NCBI GenBank assembly: GCA_020796225.1
Contig: CM036771.1
Location: 27,758,176 to 27,822,175, forward strand
Reading direction: 5' to 3'
DNA length: 64,000 bases
DNA from: Arion vulgaris
Lineage: Eukaryota; Mollusca; Gastropoda; Stylommatophora; Arionidae
A program made the position numbers and the translations under genes. The notes beneath the pieces were generated by a model. It was not told the DNA's origin, searched no databases, and saw only the letters and a list, made by a program, of their open reading frames with translations. Positions 10,094-24,712 of the stretch are shown here, one piece after another. Each line of letters begins with the position of its first letter. Positions within the stretch are counted from its first letter, which is position 1.

Positions 10094-13000
10094 CTGGAAA
10101 ACAACAATTTCAAAAACGCATTAGCAAATTTCTTTCCGTGAGACCATTACCTTGTAGTGGATGGGAGGCGTGCATGCTCCAATGCTACTGTTGGTTAAGA
10201 CGGCAGGAACTTATGTTCCTTGCAGGGTCACTCAGCCTGGTCAGGTCACTGTGAAGGGGTTAGACCCCTGTTTCCCAACGTGGGGCCCACGCCCCAAAGT
10301 GGGACAATTTCATCGTTAAGGGGGCAATGGACTCGTTCGGAGTTTAACTAATGTTCATGATGTTGTACAACCGATGTATCGGCTTTTGGATGTCTGTTGA
10401 CAAAAACGAATGTTGCTTCACAATCACTTTACTCAAGTTTAAAAATCTTCAATAAACGGAATGTATTTATATCTAGGTACATGTCTACCTCATTTTAACA
10501 ACGCTTTGAAAGCGGAAAAGCATGTGCTATTGTGTTAAAATCTAGTCATGTTTTTTTTTAAAAACTGTAATGTGTCCGACATTTGCCAACCTTGTCATGA
10601 AGACCAAAATGAGTTTATATAGTGCAATCTTGAGTATGTAATAGTAATGGACAGAGCCACACATATCATATTTCCTCCACAGAAAGCAGGTCCGAAGTTT
10701 GATTTGGCTTGGAATGTTAGGTACGATAGGAAAAGCAACCAAGAAAAATCGAAGGGATTTGATTCAAATACAAGCTATGGGCCATTAGTTTGATTACCAG
10801 AGTAATGGATACTCACTTTGCAGCTGGATTATACAGGTATCCTTAGAGTACCATTTTGTAGTTGTATAGTTAACGAAGGAGCATTTATATATGGATTACA
10901 GTAGCATGTCATGAGATCTTGTTTTCCATGTTTAGCAACAGATTGAGAAAGCGTGGTTGGGACATACATTTTTAGACAATGACAGAAGAATGTCGTTAAT
11001 CGAAGTAAATGAGTCTTTTCCAAGAGAGTAACATATGTGGAAAATGGCGGTCATGAGAACAAAGTTTTGGAATGGTAAAGTAATAGAATATTCACACATA
11101 TATATAGGCGGTGGATTTTATGAAGAGCAGATAGAGAGCCGAATATAGAACAGCTTGTGAGGTAGCTAGAATAAAAAAAGAAAACTAGACACAGAACAGC
11201 TAAAGTACAAGAATGTTAGACCTTGCGTGAAGAATGTCATTTCGATCCATGGCAGCTCCCTCTGAAATTGTAGCCAAGTCAGCCAATCTATCAGCTCGTT
11301 CATTACCCTAATTCCTGCGTGCACAGGGATAAAAATGAAGGTGATTTCTCTGATCATTGTACTAGTACCTCCACGCAGTTGCGTCTCACCATTCCTGATT
11401 CAACTCTACGAATCAATATATACATATTAATATAAGAATGAGTTGAATGTAATTGCATGTATGTCTGTTGACATTAATTGAAGATATCTGGACATCCTAA
11501 GGACTTGAAATTTGGCAAGAAGGTAGCTTTCATAGATGGAAATATGTAAAAAAAATTATAAATCGGACTATTGGTTCGTCTCTATATATAAATTCCAACT
11601 TAACGAAATGTTTATGAAAACTTAAAAACCGAATAACGGGAATCCCATGTTTTCACGTGTCAGTGACATGTTAAAGCGATGATGACGACTATTATTATAA
11701 CGTATTTTAACAAATTTGCTAAGAGGAGCGAGTGGATTAATTGATAAGTGCACATTCTATTTGAGTTTATAATCTGAATAAATTCAATTTGAAATTGTAA
11801 TTTTAGCTGATTTTGAGGGGATGGTCATCATCTAACCTACAGGTCAGGGTGACCACCAAAAGGCGATTACTTGCCTTGACTAGTTGTCTAGTTCTGCGAT
11901 GTACGCACAATCAATGTAAACAGTTATCTACCCTGATGATGACATATAATGCAATAAAAAAACACACACACATACTACCAGTATGGTTTTGTAATAAGCA
12001 TTTATAATACCTCCGCTAGCATAGTCGTTTCCCTGTCTTGCAAAGGCAGACACCAAATAAACATCATTGTGGTAAAATTCCACCCAAAAATCCTTCGTAG
12101 GTGTAGTTACTCCATGAAAGGTGAAATAATAAAGTCCAGCCTGGAGGAATATTTAATGCAGATTAGTTGTATTGTTAGAAGATGAAATACACGAAACACA
12201 AGCAGGTTTCAGAAGAGGTAGAGGCACTAGAGACCATATTTGTAGCATGAGACTCATTATCGAGCAATGCAGAGAATACAACATAGACATGCATGCATGT
12301 TTCATAGACTACAGCAAGGCTTTCGACCATATACAACACCAGAAAATTGGGAACATCATGAAAGACATGCACTTTCCAACACACATAATACAACTCATAG
12401 AATATCTATACCACGAACAACAGGCAACCATTAAAATAGGAGGTGAAATAGCTGAATGGTTCGAGATCCAAAAGGGTACGACAGGGATGTATTTTGTCAC
12501 CATACTTATTCAACATATATGCAGAGAACATCATGAGGAATGTAAAAGACGATGCCAACTATGTGAATTACGACCCTCTCACTATAGGTGGCAAATGCAT
12601 ACCAGAGCTTAGATACGCAGACGATACAGTATTATTATCCACTAGCAAAAAAAGGTTTTAATCATGACGACCAAGAAACATAGTGAAGACCAACATCTAT
12701 ATTTGAATACACAAAAAAAAAATCATGTCAACTGACAAAGCAAACGGTTCAGCTAACATCCAAGTAAACAATGAAAAACTCCAATGTGTAGAGAGCTACG
12801 AATATCTGGGCTCAATAATTAACAATAACGGTGACTGCTCCAAAGAGATCTCAAGAAGATTAGCAATAGCAATCAAGAAGTTAAACACAATGAAGAACAT
12901 GTGGAAAATCACCTGCAAAATACTAAAATTAAAAATATCGAGAGCATGCATTTTCCCAGTTGCTACTTATGGTTGTGAATCATGGACTATTACACAGAAA

Positions 13001-16000
13001 TTAAGAACGAAAATCCAGTCCTTCGAAACTAAATGCTACAGAAAGATCCTACGAATACCATGGACAGAAAAAGAAAGAACACTGATGTCCTGAAAGAACT
13101 AAATGTTAAAGAGAATTGGCTGATAAACAACATACTATACAGAAAAATTACATACTTTGGTCACATCAAGCGTCACGATGGCCTGGAAAGAACAATACTA
13201 GAGGGCAGGGTCCCAGGACGCAGAGGCAGAGGCAAACCAAGAAAAGATGGCTACAAGATATTAAAGAAACCATGAACATGACCATCGACGAAGTGGATGA
13301 ACTGGCAAGAGACAGAGTGAATTTCAGATGTGCTGCAAAGAGAGCAACGTCCTATAAAGGATACGCACCTTGATGATGAGTTGTATTGTTAGTAATTGAA
13401 CTCGGAATTGAAGACAATTTATTCAGGAAAATAAAGCATTTTGAACATATAAAGATACACGTGAAATTGGACAAAAATATAATGGAAGTAGCAATGTTGA
13501 CATAGTCAAGTTGGAAGCAGTCACGTTGACATAGTCAAGTTGGAAGCAGTCACGTTGACATAGTCAAGTTGGAAGCAGTCACGTTGACATAGTCAAGTTG
13601 GAAGCAGTCACATTGACATAGTCAAGTTGGAAGCAGTCACGTTGACATAGCCAAGTTGGAAGTAGTCACGTTGACATAGCCAAGTTGGAAGCAGTCACGT
13701 TGACATAGACAAGTTGGAAGCAGTCATGTTGACATAGCCAAGCTGGAAGCATCCACGTTGACATAGACAAGTTGGAAGCAGTCACGTTGACATAGCCAAG
13801 TTGGAAGTAGTCATGTTGACATAGCCAAGTTGGAAGCAGTCACGTTGACATAGACAAGTTGGAAGCAGTCATGTTGACATAGCCAAGCTGGAAGCATCCA
13901 CGTTGACATAGACAAGTTGGAAGCAGTCACGTTGACATAGCCAAGTTGGAAGTAGTCATGTTGACATAGCCAGTTGAAACAGTCACGTTGACATAGCCAA
14001 GTTGGAAGCAGTCACGTTGACATAGACAAGTTGGAAACAGTCACGTTGACATAGCCAAGTTGGAAGCAGTCACGTTGACATAGCCAAGTTGGGAAGTAGT
14101 CACTTTGACATAGCCAAGTTGGAAGCAGTCACGTTGACATAGACAAGTTGGAAGCAGTCACGTTGACATAGCCAAGTTGGAAGCAGTCACGTTGACATAG
14201 ACAAGTTGGAAGCAGTCATGTTGACATAGCCAAGCTGGAAGCATCCACGTTGACATAGACAAGTTGGAAGCAGTCACGTTGACATAGCCAAGTTGGAAGT
14301 AGTCACGTTGACATAGCCAAGTTGGAAGCAGTCACGTTGACATAGCCAAGTTGGAAGTAGTCACGTTGACATAGCCAAGTTGGAAGCAGTCACGTTGACA
14401 TAGCCAAGTTGGAAGTAGTCACGTTGACATAGCCAAGTTGGAAGCAGTCACGTTGACATAGTCAAGTTGGAAGTAGTCACGTTGACATAGCCAAGTTGGA
14501 AGCAGTCACGTTGACATAGCCAAGTTGGAAGTAGTCACGTTGACATAGACAAGTTGGAAGCAGTCACGTTGACATAGTCAAGTTGGAAGCAGTCACGTTG
14601 ACATAGCCAAGTTGGAAGCAGTCACGTTGACATAGACAAGTTGGAAGCAGTCACGTTGACATAGTCAAGTTGGAAGTAGTCACGTTGACATAGCCAAGTT
14701 GGAAGCAGTCACGTTGACATAGCCAAGTTGGAAGTAGTCACGTTGACATAGACAAGTTGGAAGCAGTCACGTTGACATAGCCAAGTTGGAAGCAGTCACG
14801 TTGACATAGCCAAGTTGGAAGCAGTCACGTTGACATAGCCAAGTTGGAAGCAGTCACGTTGACATAGCCAAGTTGGAAGCAGTCACGTTGACATAGCCAA
14901 GTTGGAAGCAGTCACGTTGACATAGCCAAGTTGGAAGCAGTCACGTTGACATAGCCAAGTTGGAAGCAGTCACGTTGACATAGCCAAGTTGGAAGCAGTC
15001 ACGTTGACATAGCCAAGTTGGAAGCAGTCACGTTGACATAGCCAAGTTGGAAGCAGTCACGTTGACATAGCCAAGTTGGAAGCAGTCACGTTGACATAGC
15101 CAAGTTGGAAGCAGTCACGTTGACATAGCCAAGTTGGAAGCAGTCACGTTGACATAGACAAGTTGGAAGCAGTCACGTTGACATAGCCAAGTTGGAAGCA
15201 GTCACGTTGACATAGTCAAGTTGGAAGCAGTCACGTTGACATAGCCAAGTTGGAAGCAGTCACGTTGACATAGACAAGTTGGAAGCAGTCACGTTGACAT
15301 AGACAAGTTGGAAGCAGTCATGTTGACATAGCCAAGTTGGAAGCAGTCACGTTGACATAGACAAGTTGGAAGCAGTCACGTTGACATAGCCAAGTTGGAA
15401 GCAGTCACGTTGACATAGCCAAGTTGGAAGCAGCCACGTTGACATAGCCAAGTTGGAAGCAGCCATGTTGACATAGCCAAGTTGGAAGCAGTCACGTTGA
15501 CATAGACAAGTTGGAAGCAGTCACGTTGACATAGACAAGTTGGAAGCAGTCACGTTGACATAGCCAAGTTGGAAGCAGTCACGTTGACATAGCCAAGTTG
15601 GAAGCAGCCACGTTGACATAGCCAAGTTGGAAGCAGTCACGTTGACATAGCCAAGTTGGAAGCAGTCACGTTGACATAGCCAAGTTGGAAGCAGCCATGT
15701 TGACGTAGCCAAGTTGGAAGCAGTCACGTTGACATAGACAAGCTGGAAGCAGTCACGTTGACATAGACAAGTTGGAAGCAGTCACGTTGACATAGCCAAG
15801 TTGGAAGCAGTCACGTTGACATAGCCAAGTTGGAAGCAGCCATGTTGACGTAGCCAAGTTGGAAGCAGTCACGTTGACATAGACAAGCTGGAAGCAGTCA
15901 CGTTGACATAGCCATGTTGGAAGCAGTCACGTTGACATAGCCAAGTTGGAAGCAGTCATGTTGACATAGCCAAGTTGGAAGCAGCCATGTTGACATAGAC

Positions 16001-19000
16001 AAGTTGGAAGCAGCCATGTTGACGTAGCCGAGAAGAAAAGGACACGGAGAAGACGAATATGTTATCTTTCTATTAATCTGTAATAATCTCTTATTTTAGA
16101 TTTGTATTTAGGATTCTACGAGGCATGTTCAAATGTTCAAATCGGGACTACAGGCTGGGTGATGAAGAACTTCCCAATTCTTCTTTGCCAATGTTTCCTG
16201 CACCATTTTTGCGACGTGCGGACGAGCGTTGTCGGGGAGAAGAATCACACCTTGAGAAAGCTTGCCTGGTCGCTTAACCTTGATGGCCTTATGCAGCTTG
16301 TCTAAAGTGTCTTTATAATGGGCGGCATTGATGTTGACACCAGGTTCCTTAAAATCGGCCAACAAAAGCCCTTCATGGTCAAAAATGCGGTCACCATAAC
16401 CTTCCCAGCAGAAACCTGTGTCTTGAATTTTTGGGTTTTGGTGAACCTGGATGTTTCCATTGCATGCTGTCAATTTTGCTGTTCGGTTCATAGTGGTGGC
16501 ACCACGATTCATCACCTGCCACAATGCTCAACAGAAATGCATCACCCTCTGTCCTGTAACGCATCAAGTGGTTCAAACTCCACCCCATCCGTTCTTCCTT
16601 ATGGTGGTCAGTCAACATCCGTGGGACCCACTGTGAACACACCTTCCGATAGTTCAATTTCTTCCGAACAACCATGTGGGCTGTCCCAATTGACATATGG
16701 AATTCTTCTGCAAGCGAACGAATGCCCCGACGACGGTCAGTCAATACTGCTTTATCAAGCAAGGCTATGGCTTCTTCTGTTGCAACAATATGCGCCTGAT
16801 CTGGCCGTGCAAGATCTGCTGTTAACTCACGTCCGTCTTTAAACATACGCAACCATTCCATCACTCTTGTCCTCGACAAACATTTGTCACCATATGCTGC
16901 CTTCATTCTCCGATGAATGTCTACTGCTTGACCTCCTTCAAATGAAAGAAACTGGATCACAGCACGTTGATTTACTTTGGACGGGTTCGGAATCACACCC
17001 GCCATATTGTTAACAGTCTCATGCAGCACATATGCATGCTGGGAAGATGAACACGTGACCGTATATTAATTATTGAAACACGTACAAACAAAGTACTATA
17101 GTTTTACAAAATACATAAACAGTGACGATAAACAGCAACGTTTCGACCAACAAGGCCTTTATCAAGCAAACGAACAAACAGGAGTGACAAATTAAAATGA
17201 AACACAAATGGACGACCAAATACCAACGTATCTAAGGAAAATCTGGAATAAAAACGAATAACGAAATAAATGTAACACAAAAACACACATAAAAACTAGA
17301 AATAGAAAAGAAACAATGAAACATCTAGTAAATATATAACTTGAATACATGCAACATATACCCATATAGATTATAAAGCATGGGAAGAGAAAGTACTAAG
17401 AAGCATAAGAATGTAATACATGCAACATATACCCATAGAGATTACAAAGCATGGGAAGAGAAAGTACTAAGAAGCATAAGAATGTAATACGTTGAGCCCG
17501 CGTGGTCGCAAGGTACCATACAAAGAAATCAACCGATTCTCCAGAGCAAATCGACTACGATCATCAGAGGAACATGATCGGATGGCTGTGACCTGGACAT
17601 CACAAGCTCCTGAATGGCCAGTATCATTGAAATGGGTAGCTACAGGGTCACAGAGCATTGGCGTATATCGCGCAAGTGTTGGGCGAATCGGTCACTGAGT
17701 CTCCTGCCGGTTTCCCCAAATGGGAAAACTTTTTCCTATACTTCTTCTTACACCTTAAGCTGAGCTAGTGCATATTCATATGTTGGGATTGGATAACGAT
17801 TGGTTCTATGGTTCTTGGTATCCATTGTATCAGTACTAGGTCTTCTTGCACTATTTAGTTATTTTGTAATCGTCTGCTATGAATTGAGACGTAGTCATGG
17901 CGACAAATACAGTCATTTGTCTGCTTTTGTGTAAATTTTACAGTTCGCCTTGACGTTAATCTCTTACCAGTGTTGCGACTCAGACGAGATCTCTTCATGT
18001 CCGACTCAGACGTTAGATTCCTCAGTGTCGCGACTTCAGACGTTAGATCTCCTACAGGTCTTCACTTATCACAGTGTCCCTGCGACTTCAGACGTTAGAT
18101 CTCCTTGACCAGATGCTCCCTGCGACTTCAGACGTTAGATCTCCTTACCAGTGTGCCTGCGACTTCAGACGTTAGATCTCCAATTAAAGGGGCAGGGTTT
18201 ACTGTAGCCCAACAGTGTACCGTGTGTTCACCAACAAATGTCTGGCCGTAGCTCGCCGCGAACCACGGAATTTCTATCGCAGGATGTCACTAGTGCAGCG
18301 TGTTATCGACGTTATTGACTCCGTTATCGGTGACTTCATTAGTTCATTTGAATTTGTGTAAGAGCGTTATCCATTCTTTTATTATTGCCTTTCCACAGCT
18401 TATCATTTTTAATAACATCAGAAATTCGACAGTCTCTTGTATTTCTATGCTTGATAGATTTCAATCTTTTTCTTCTTCGGACGCTCCATATCGACCACTT
18501 GTTAACCACTGTGATTTGTATGTCAGTTTTGTCAATTGCAACAACTGGTGCGGAATAACTCTGCTATCAACACCTGGCAAACTATTCTGCAGCATTTTGA
18601 TGGAGAGGCTGAAAAAAGCCGTCTACGCAAGGCTAAGAGAAGAACAAGCTGGTTTTCGTCCACATCGTTCTTGTACCGATCATATCTTCACGCTGAGATC
18701 CATTATAGAAGAATCAATTGAATTCCAGTCACCACTAGTGATAAATTTTATAGACCTTCAGAAAATTTTGATAGTCTTCATCGTTCTACTCTCTGGAAGA
18801 TTCTTAAGACCTACGGCTTCCTGGAAAAATACATCAATATCATAAAAGCCTTCAATTCTGAAGCATCCTGCTGTGTATGAAAAGATGCAGGAAACTCAGA
18901 CTGGTTTACAGTCAATTCGGGTGTGAAGCAGGGCTCGTTATGTCACCAATGCTATCCCAAAAATGGGATGGCTATAGCCTGGATCATGCGTAAATATAAA

Positions 19001-22000
19001 TGCACCCAAGATGATAAACTAAGCATCAAATGGCTTATTGATCTTGGGTTGCTTGTGTGGTTGAATTCAATATGGCCACGTCATCGGCAAAGTCAAGCCA
19101 CAAACTAACGAGCAATCTTTGCACACTTGCAGAACAGATTGGTCTCCAGATTAATTCTGCCGAGACCAAAATTATGGACCTCACAAACTCGACAGACAAC
19201 ATCGTAATAAATGGCCTAACACTGGATAAATTTAAACAGTTTACATAATTGGGTAGTAAAATGTCAAACAACGGATTGGTTATTGGTTACTAAACTGACG
19301 TCATTGCACTCCGGGCAGACCCATAGGTGCTCAGTCTCCCCAACAGAAATCGAAGAGTATGCATACTGATGGTTGCCGTGGTTCGCTGATTAAACACACC
19401 TCTCACTCTGCCTCTCAGGCATCCATTTCGACTTGAACAACGGGTAACTCCAAACTGTCTAAATCGATTGATCGATTCAACATCGATTTTAGTGTCCTCA
19501 GCCAACAGACAGTTGCGAAGAGACCAAAGAATATCCCCCTTATCCATCTTCAACTTCCCAACAATCGATGCTGTTGATGCAAGTATGTCCGCTCTATCAT
19601 TACCGTGAACACCCGCATATCCAGGACAGTATATCCACGTAAGCCTCTGGAGGTTAGAAACTTCTATAGACGATATCCACTCATACCGAAACTTGCTCTT
19701 CTGGATCTTGTGAAGCATCGACTGAGAGTCAGATACCACAACGGCCCCAGTAAATGAAGTCCCAGAGATCCAATGGAGGGCAGGAGTAACGGCCTCAACC
19801 TCCATCCTCATACTAGAAGTAGTTCTGTATGCCCCACTTCGCTCTGCAACAACCCTACCATGCGCATTAGCCAAGAAACACCAGCCGGACTTCTCACCAC
19901 GATGAACCGACCCATCGGTATATACAACAACATCCTCATCCCTTGCATTATCTTCTATCAGTTGCTTAACTACGAGATCAGCCTTCATGTTGCCCCAATC
20001 TCTACATTCTCTTCCAAGAGTAATGATAACGTTGAGATATTTGGTCATGGCCATCTGTTGAGATCCATTCTTCCCCTTTTGGTATGGTGGCAACCGTAGT
20101 CACCTGGCCAATTGTTATCTCAGCCTGGGCCATCTACAAAATGACACGCTTGATTCTCGTGCCCTTAACATCATTAGTGTTCTTGTGTAGTGGATGTCTC
20201 TTATCCACAGTAACCCGCATATATGCCTTGGTTTGGGCGATTGCATGACGGGAGCGAAGTGACAGAAGGCCAAGCATATATCTCATCTTCACAATGGGGG
20301 TATCTCAAACAACGGAGACAGAAAGAATAGACGATGAAAGAAATAAACTCTCGTATTTCTATAGCAGCTAGTGCCTTCACTAAGTTATCTGGCAATCTCA
20401 AAACCTTAGTATATGTGCAAAAGTTAAATTGTTTAGGTCCTGTTTGATTCATGTACTACCTACGGTTGTGAAAGTTGGAAATCAACAAACAAAATTGATA
20501 AGAAACTGCTGGACAGCTTTGAGAATATATGTCTCCGAAAATTACTAAAAGTAAAATGGAGTGACTTCGTTTCGAACAACACAATGAGAGATAGAACACA
20601 CCAACAACCCATATCAAATATTATAAGAAAACGAAGGTGAAAATATTTAGGTCATTTTCTTAGATCAGACGACAAGAGACTAAATCGACAAGTCCTTATG
20701 TGGTCACCAGTTGGGAAAAGAAAACGTGGAAGACCAAAGACTACTCTTCGAAGAACCATCCAACAAGAAAGTAAACTATTGGGATGTAAACCATACAAGA
20801 TCTCCAACTGCTAGCAAAGAACCGCATCATATGGAGATCTAAAACCTCTGCCCTATGTGCCGCCTTTGGCACGAAAGGAACAAACTGTTAGAATAGTGTT
20901 AGAATAGTGTTAGAATAGTGTTAGAATAGTGTCAGAATAGTGTCAGAATAGTGTCAGAATAGTGTTAGAATAGTGTTAGAATAGTGTCAGAATAGTGTCA
21001 GAATAGTGTTAGAATAGTGTTATAATAGTATCAGAATAGTGTCAGAATAGTGTTAGAATAGAATTAAGAATAGTGTTAGAATAGTGTTAGAATAGTGTCA
21101 GAATAGTGTTAGAATAGTGTTAGAATAGTGTTAGAATAGTGTTAGAATAGTGTTAGAATAGTGTTAGAATAGAATTTAGAATAGTGTTAGAATAGTGTTA
21201 GAATAGTGTTAGAATAGAATTTAGAATAGTGTTAGAATAGAATTTAGAATAGTGTTAGAATAGAATTTAGAATAGTGTTAGAATAGAATTAGAATTTATA
21301 ATAGAGTTAGAATAACAGCAACGTTACCTTGGTGGCGGTAAACACGCCAGTCAGGCTGTTGTAACCGCTGCCGTAGTTGATGTAGACTTCACTGAATGCA
21401 ATATTCTGTCTTCCCGATATGATCTGGTCTGATTTAAACCCAGCACTGAATGCGATGTAAGTGGAATTTTCTGATAACAAGTTGAAAGGAATAATAAACA
21501 GGTTTACCATTATCATAAAATACTTAGAAAAATAAAGAGTCTTATTTGAAGAGAAAACGTCGGGACCAGCCAACAATGAAGATCGATACTCAGACAAATT
21601 AACCTAATGCTCATCATCAGGTGCCGTGCCGGCTGGCGTAGGCGATCATGGATCTCCACAAATCTCTGTCCCTCGTATTTTCTATCATTTCTGATGTTCA
21701 CGCTCTTCTGTGCCATGATGTCAGACTGCATAATAATTCTCTCTCTCTGTCTTCCTCTGTCTCGTCTCCCTTCGATTTTACCGGTTGTCAAAATGTGTTC
21801 TAAGCCTCCCCTCCTCATCACATGTCCGAAAAATGTTGACCGCCTCTTTCTTACATTGGCAATACGTTTTCCTGTGTCTTGGCCTCATTCAACACCTCCA
21901 CATTCATCATTTTAGCAATCCATGGGATTCTCATCATTCTTCTGTAAAACCACATCTCTGTGACCTCCAGATATATTTTTATTTGTTTGTTTACTGTCCA

Positions 22001-23486
22001 TGACTAGCATCCGTATGTCAGTATTGTCTCTATTTAGCACTGAATAACTCTCATTCTTACCTCAATTGATAGTGATCTGTAGTATATAATGCTTCTCATT
22101 TTCTGGAACGCAGTTTTGGTCTGCCCTGTTCTGCTCTTTATTTCTGATCTGTCATCTGATGTTACCAGGACTCCAACGTATATAAATTTATGTACTTGTT
22201 TTAGCTCCGTCCTACTTGCTAAGATTGCGCGTTTTGTCGAAGTCTGCTTTTTTTTTTAGGTGATCGTAACTTCTGTCTTCATAATATTTAGACAGTCCGT
22301 TGTGATTACTGACTGTCACAACCTTATCAACTAAATTCTGGAGCTCTTCTAATGCTACACAAGTTTATTATACTCTGGATGGATACAAATACCAGACATT
22401 AAAATTAAATCATGGACCTACATTCTTAATTGGTACCACCGTCAAGAAATGTGTGAGTATGTGTGTGTCTAGACAATGGATGAAGTTCTTGACATGTGTG
22501 TGCCTAGACAATTGCTGAAGTCTGGGTTGAGTTCTTCACTGCAGATATCTTAATTGGTACCGCCGTCAAGCAATGTGTGTGTGTTCCTAGACAATGGATG
22601 GGGTGTAATAGTGTGAGCAAAAAACCCGTATCTTATTTATTGTTGTCGAAGATAAGCGGTCACGTTGCAGTGAGTACTTTGCACACGTCCTATAGTCCAC
22701 GAATGAACACAAGTAGAGAACTAAAACGTAAACATAGGACGGGGACAAAAGTATTGACGCTCTATAAATAAATTTCACGCTTTTCAGGTTTAAGTGAGTA
22801 GTTCTGCACAAGAATGAATGCCACACAAAGAAAACGAGGACTAAGTAGATTTTTGTAATATAATCTTTTTTTCGGTGACTTCATACAGAGTGGTCAAATT
22901 GAGCAACTTAACACACTTGAGATATGCACTGAGGAGAGAACACAAAAATCAGAACCGAGCTTTCTTATATCGAGAAGACTGATGACCGAGCTTTCTTAGA
23001 GAACGTTGGAATAATTTCAAGAGAGAGTTGAATTGGAACTTGAACTACCTGAGAACAGAAGCATTACTTTGTTGATTTGCTGGGAGCAAGTCAGCCAGCT
23101 TTGAGAAGATTAGACACCTTACTCTGAGGATTTGCTGGGAGCAAATCAGCCTGTCTTTGAGAAAACCAGATACACTACTCATTAAGATGATACTGTATGC
23201 CAGTTGACCTATGGGTTCTGTCAGATTTGAAGTGCCACACTGTCAGTGTTTTGAGGGATGCTTTTCCTACAGACTGTAAGGAGAATGCTTGGTGTTGTCT
23301 AATAGATGAAATTATTGCTGTATTCACTGAATACACGATGCATACATAGTTACGGTAATACAAACTTTTGATATATTTTGATTTGACTATTAATGCCTTG
23401 TGCTAATTAAAGGATATTTTTTCCTTGTTCATGCTTATGATAATTGTTTATGCAGTTTTCCGTGTCGCTTGCAATTTGAACATTGT

Positions 23487-23551
<65 letters not shown>

Positions 23552-24653
23552 TAAAGCAGATCTATACTTGTGCTGTATAGACTACACCAAGGCGTTCGAC
23601 AATGTACACCATTAAGAACTTTCCAAAAGATTAGAGAGCTTAAACATTTTGACAGCAAAGATCTAAGAGTCATTCAGAACATATATTGGCAGCAAACAGT
23701 AGCTATAAGAATAGACACAAAGATTGGAACTTTCCAGAAGATATAAAAGGGTGTTAGACAAGGATGCGTATTATCATCAGACCTTTTCTCACTGTATTGT
23801 GAAAGCATTTTTAGATCTATAAAAAAATATTCCCGGAATAGCTGTGGGAGGACATATCATAAATAACCTGAGATACGCTGATGATACTGTCTTAATATCA
23901 AGAAATGAAATGGAGCTTCAGAAATTAGTTGATACGGTTGTGGCAGAAAGTAACAACAAAGGACTCGGTTTGAATATTAAGAAGACAGAAGTTACGATCA
24001 TATCAAAATAACAGATTTTGCCAAAATGCATCATCACAGTAAATGGGACTGAGCTAAGACAAGTGCAGCAATTTAAATACCTCGGAGTCCTGGTAACATC
24101 AAATGGCAGATGCCGATCAGAAATAAAGAGCAGAATAGGACAAGCGAAAACATCATTCCTGAAAATGAGAAGCATTATCTGCAACAAGTCCTTGTCAATC
24201 CCAATCAGAATGCGAGTTATTCAGTGCTACATAGAACCAATACTGACATACGGATGTGAGTCATGGACATTGAACACACAGATAGAAAATCTCTGAGAGC
24301 CACAGAAATGTGGTTTTATAGAAGAATGATGAGAATCCCATGGACTGCTAAAAGGACTAATGTTGAGGTGCTGAATGAGATCAAGACACAGAGAAAGCTT
24401 ATCATCAATATAAGAAAGAGGCAGTCATCATTTTTCGGGCATGTGATGAGGAGGGAGGTTTAGAACACATTGTGACAACCGGTAAAATCGAGGGTAGACG
24501 AGACAGGGGAAGACAGAGAGAGAACATGTTGAATAACCTGACTTCATGGCACGGTAGAGCGTCAACATCTGAGTTGATAGCAAACACCAACGACAGAGAT
24601 TTGTGGAGATCCATGATCGTCTACGCCAGCCGGCACGGCACCTGATGAGGATG

Positions 24654-24712
<59 letters not shown>

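Noticed and set aside
15521..15727. Open frame repeating TASNLATSTWLLPTWLCQRDC
   Set aside because: It is the 29-bp minisatellite read through three frames; not a protein.
13482..16031. CRISPR array
   Set aside because: Units are contiguous 29-bp repeats with no unique spacers, in animal DNA with introns.
16318..16842. 174-codon plus-strand frame
   Set aside because: It is the antisense shadow of the mariner transposase and has no domain of its own.
23407..23673. Short frames crossing TA and AG microsatellites (also 24428-24715, 32710-32904, 55866-56048)
   Set aside because: They are low-complexity translations (YIYIYI, SLSLSL).
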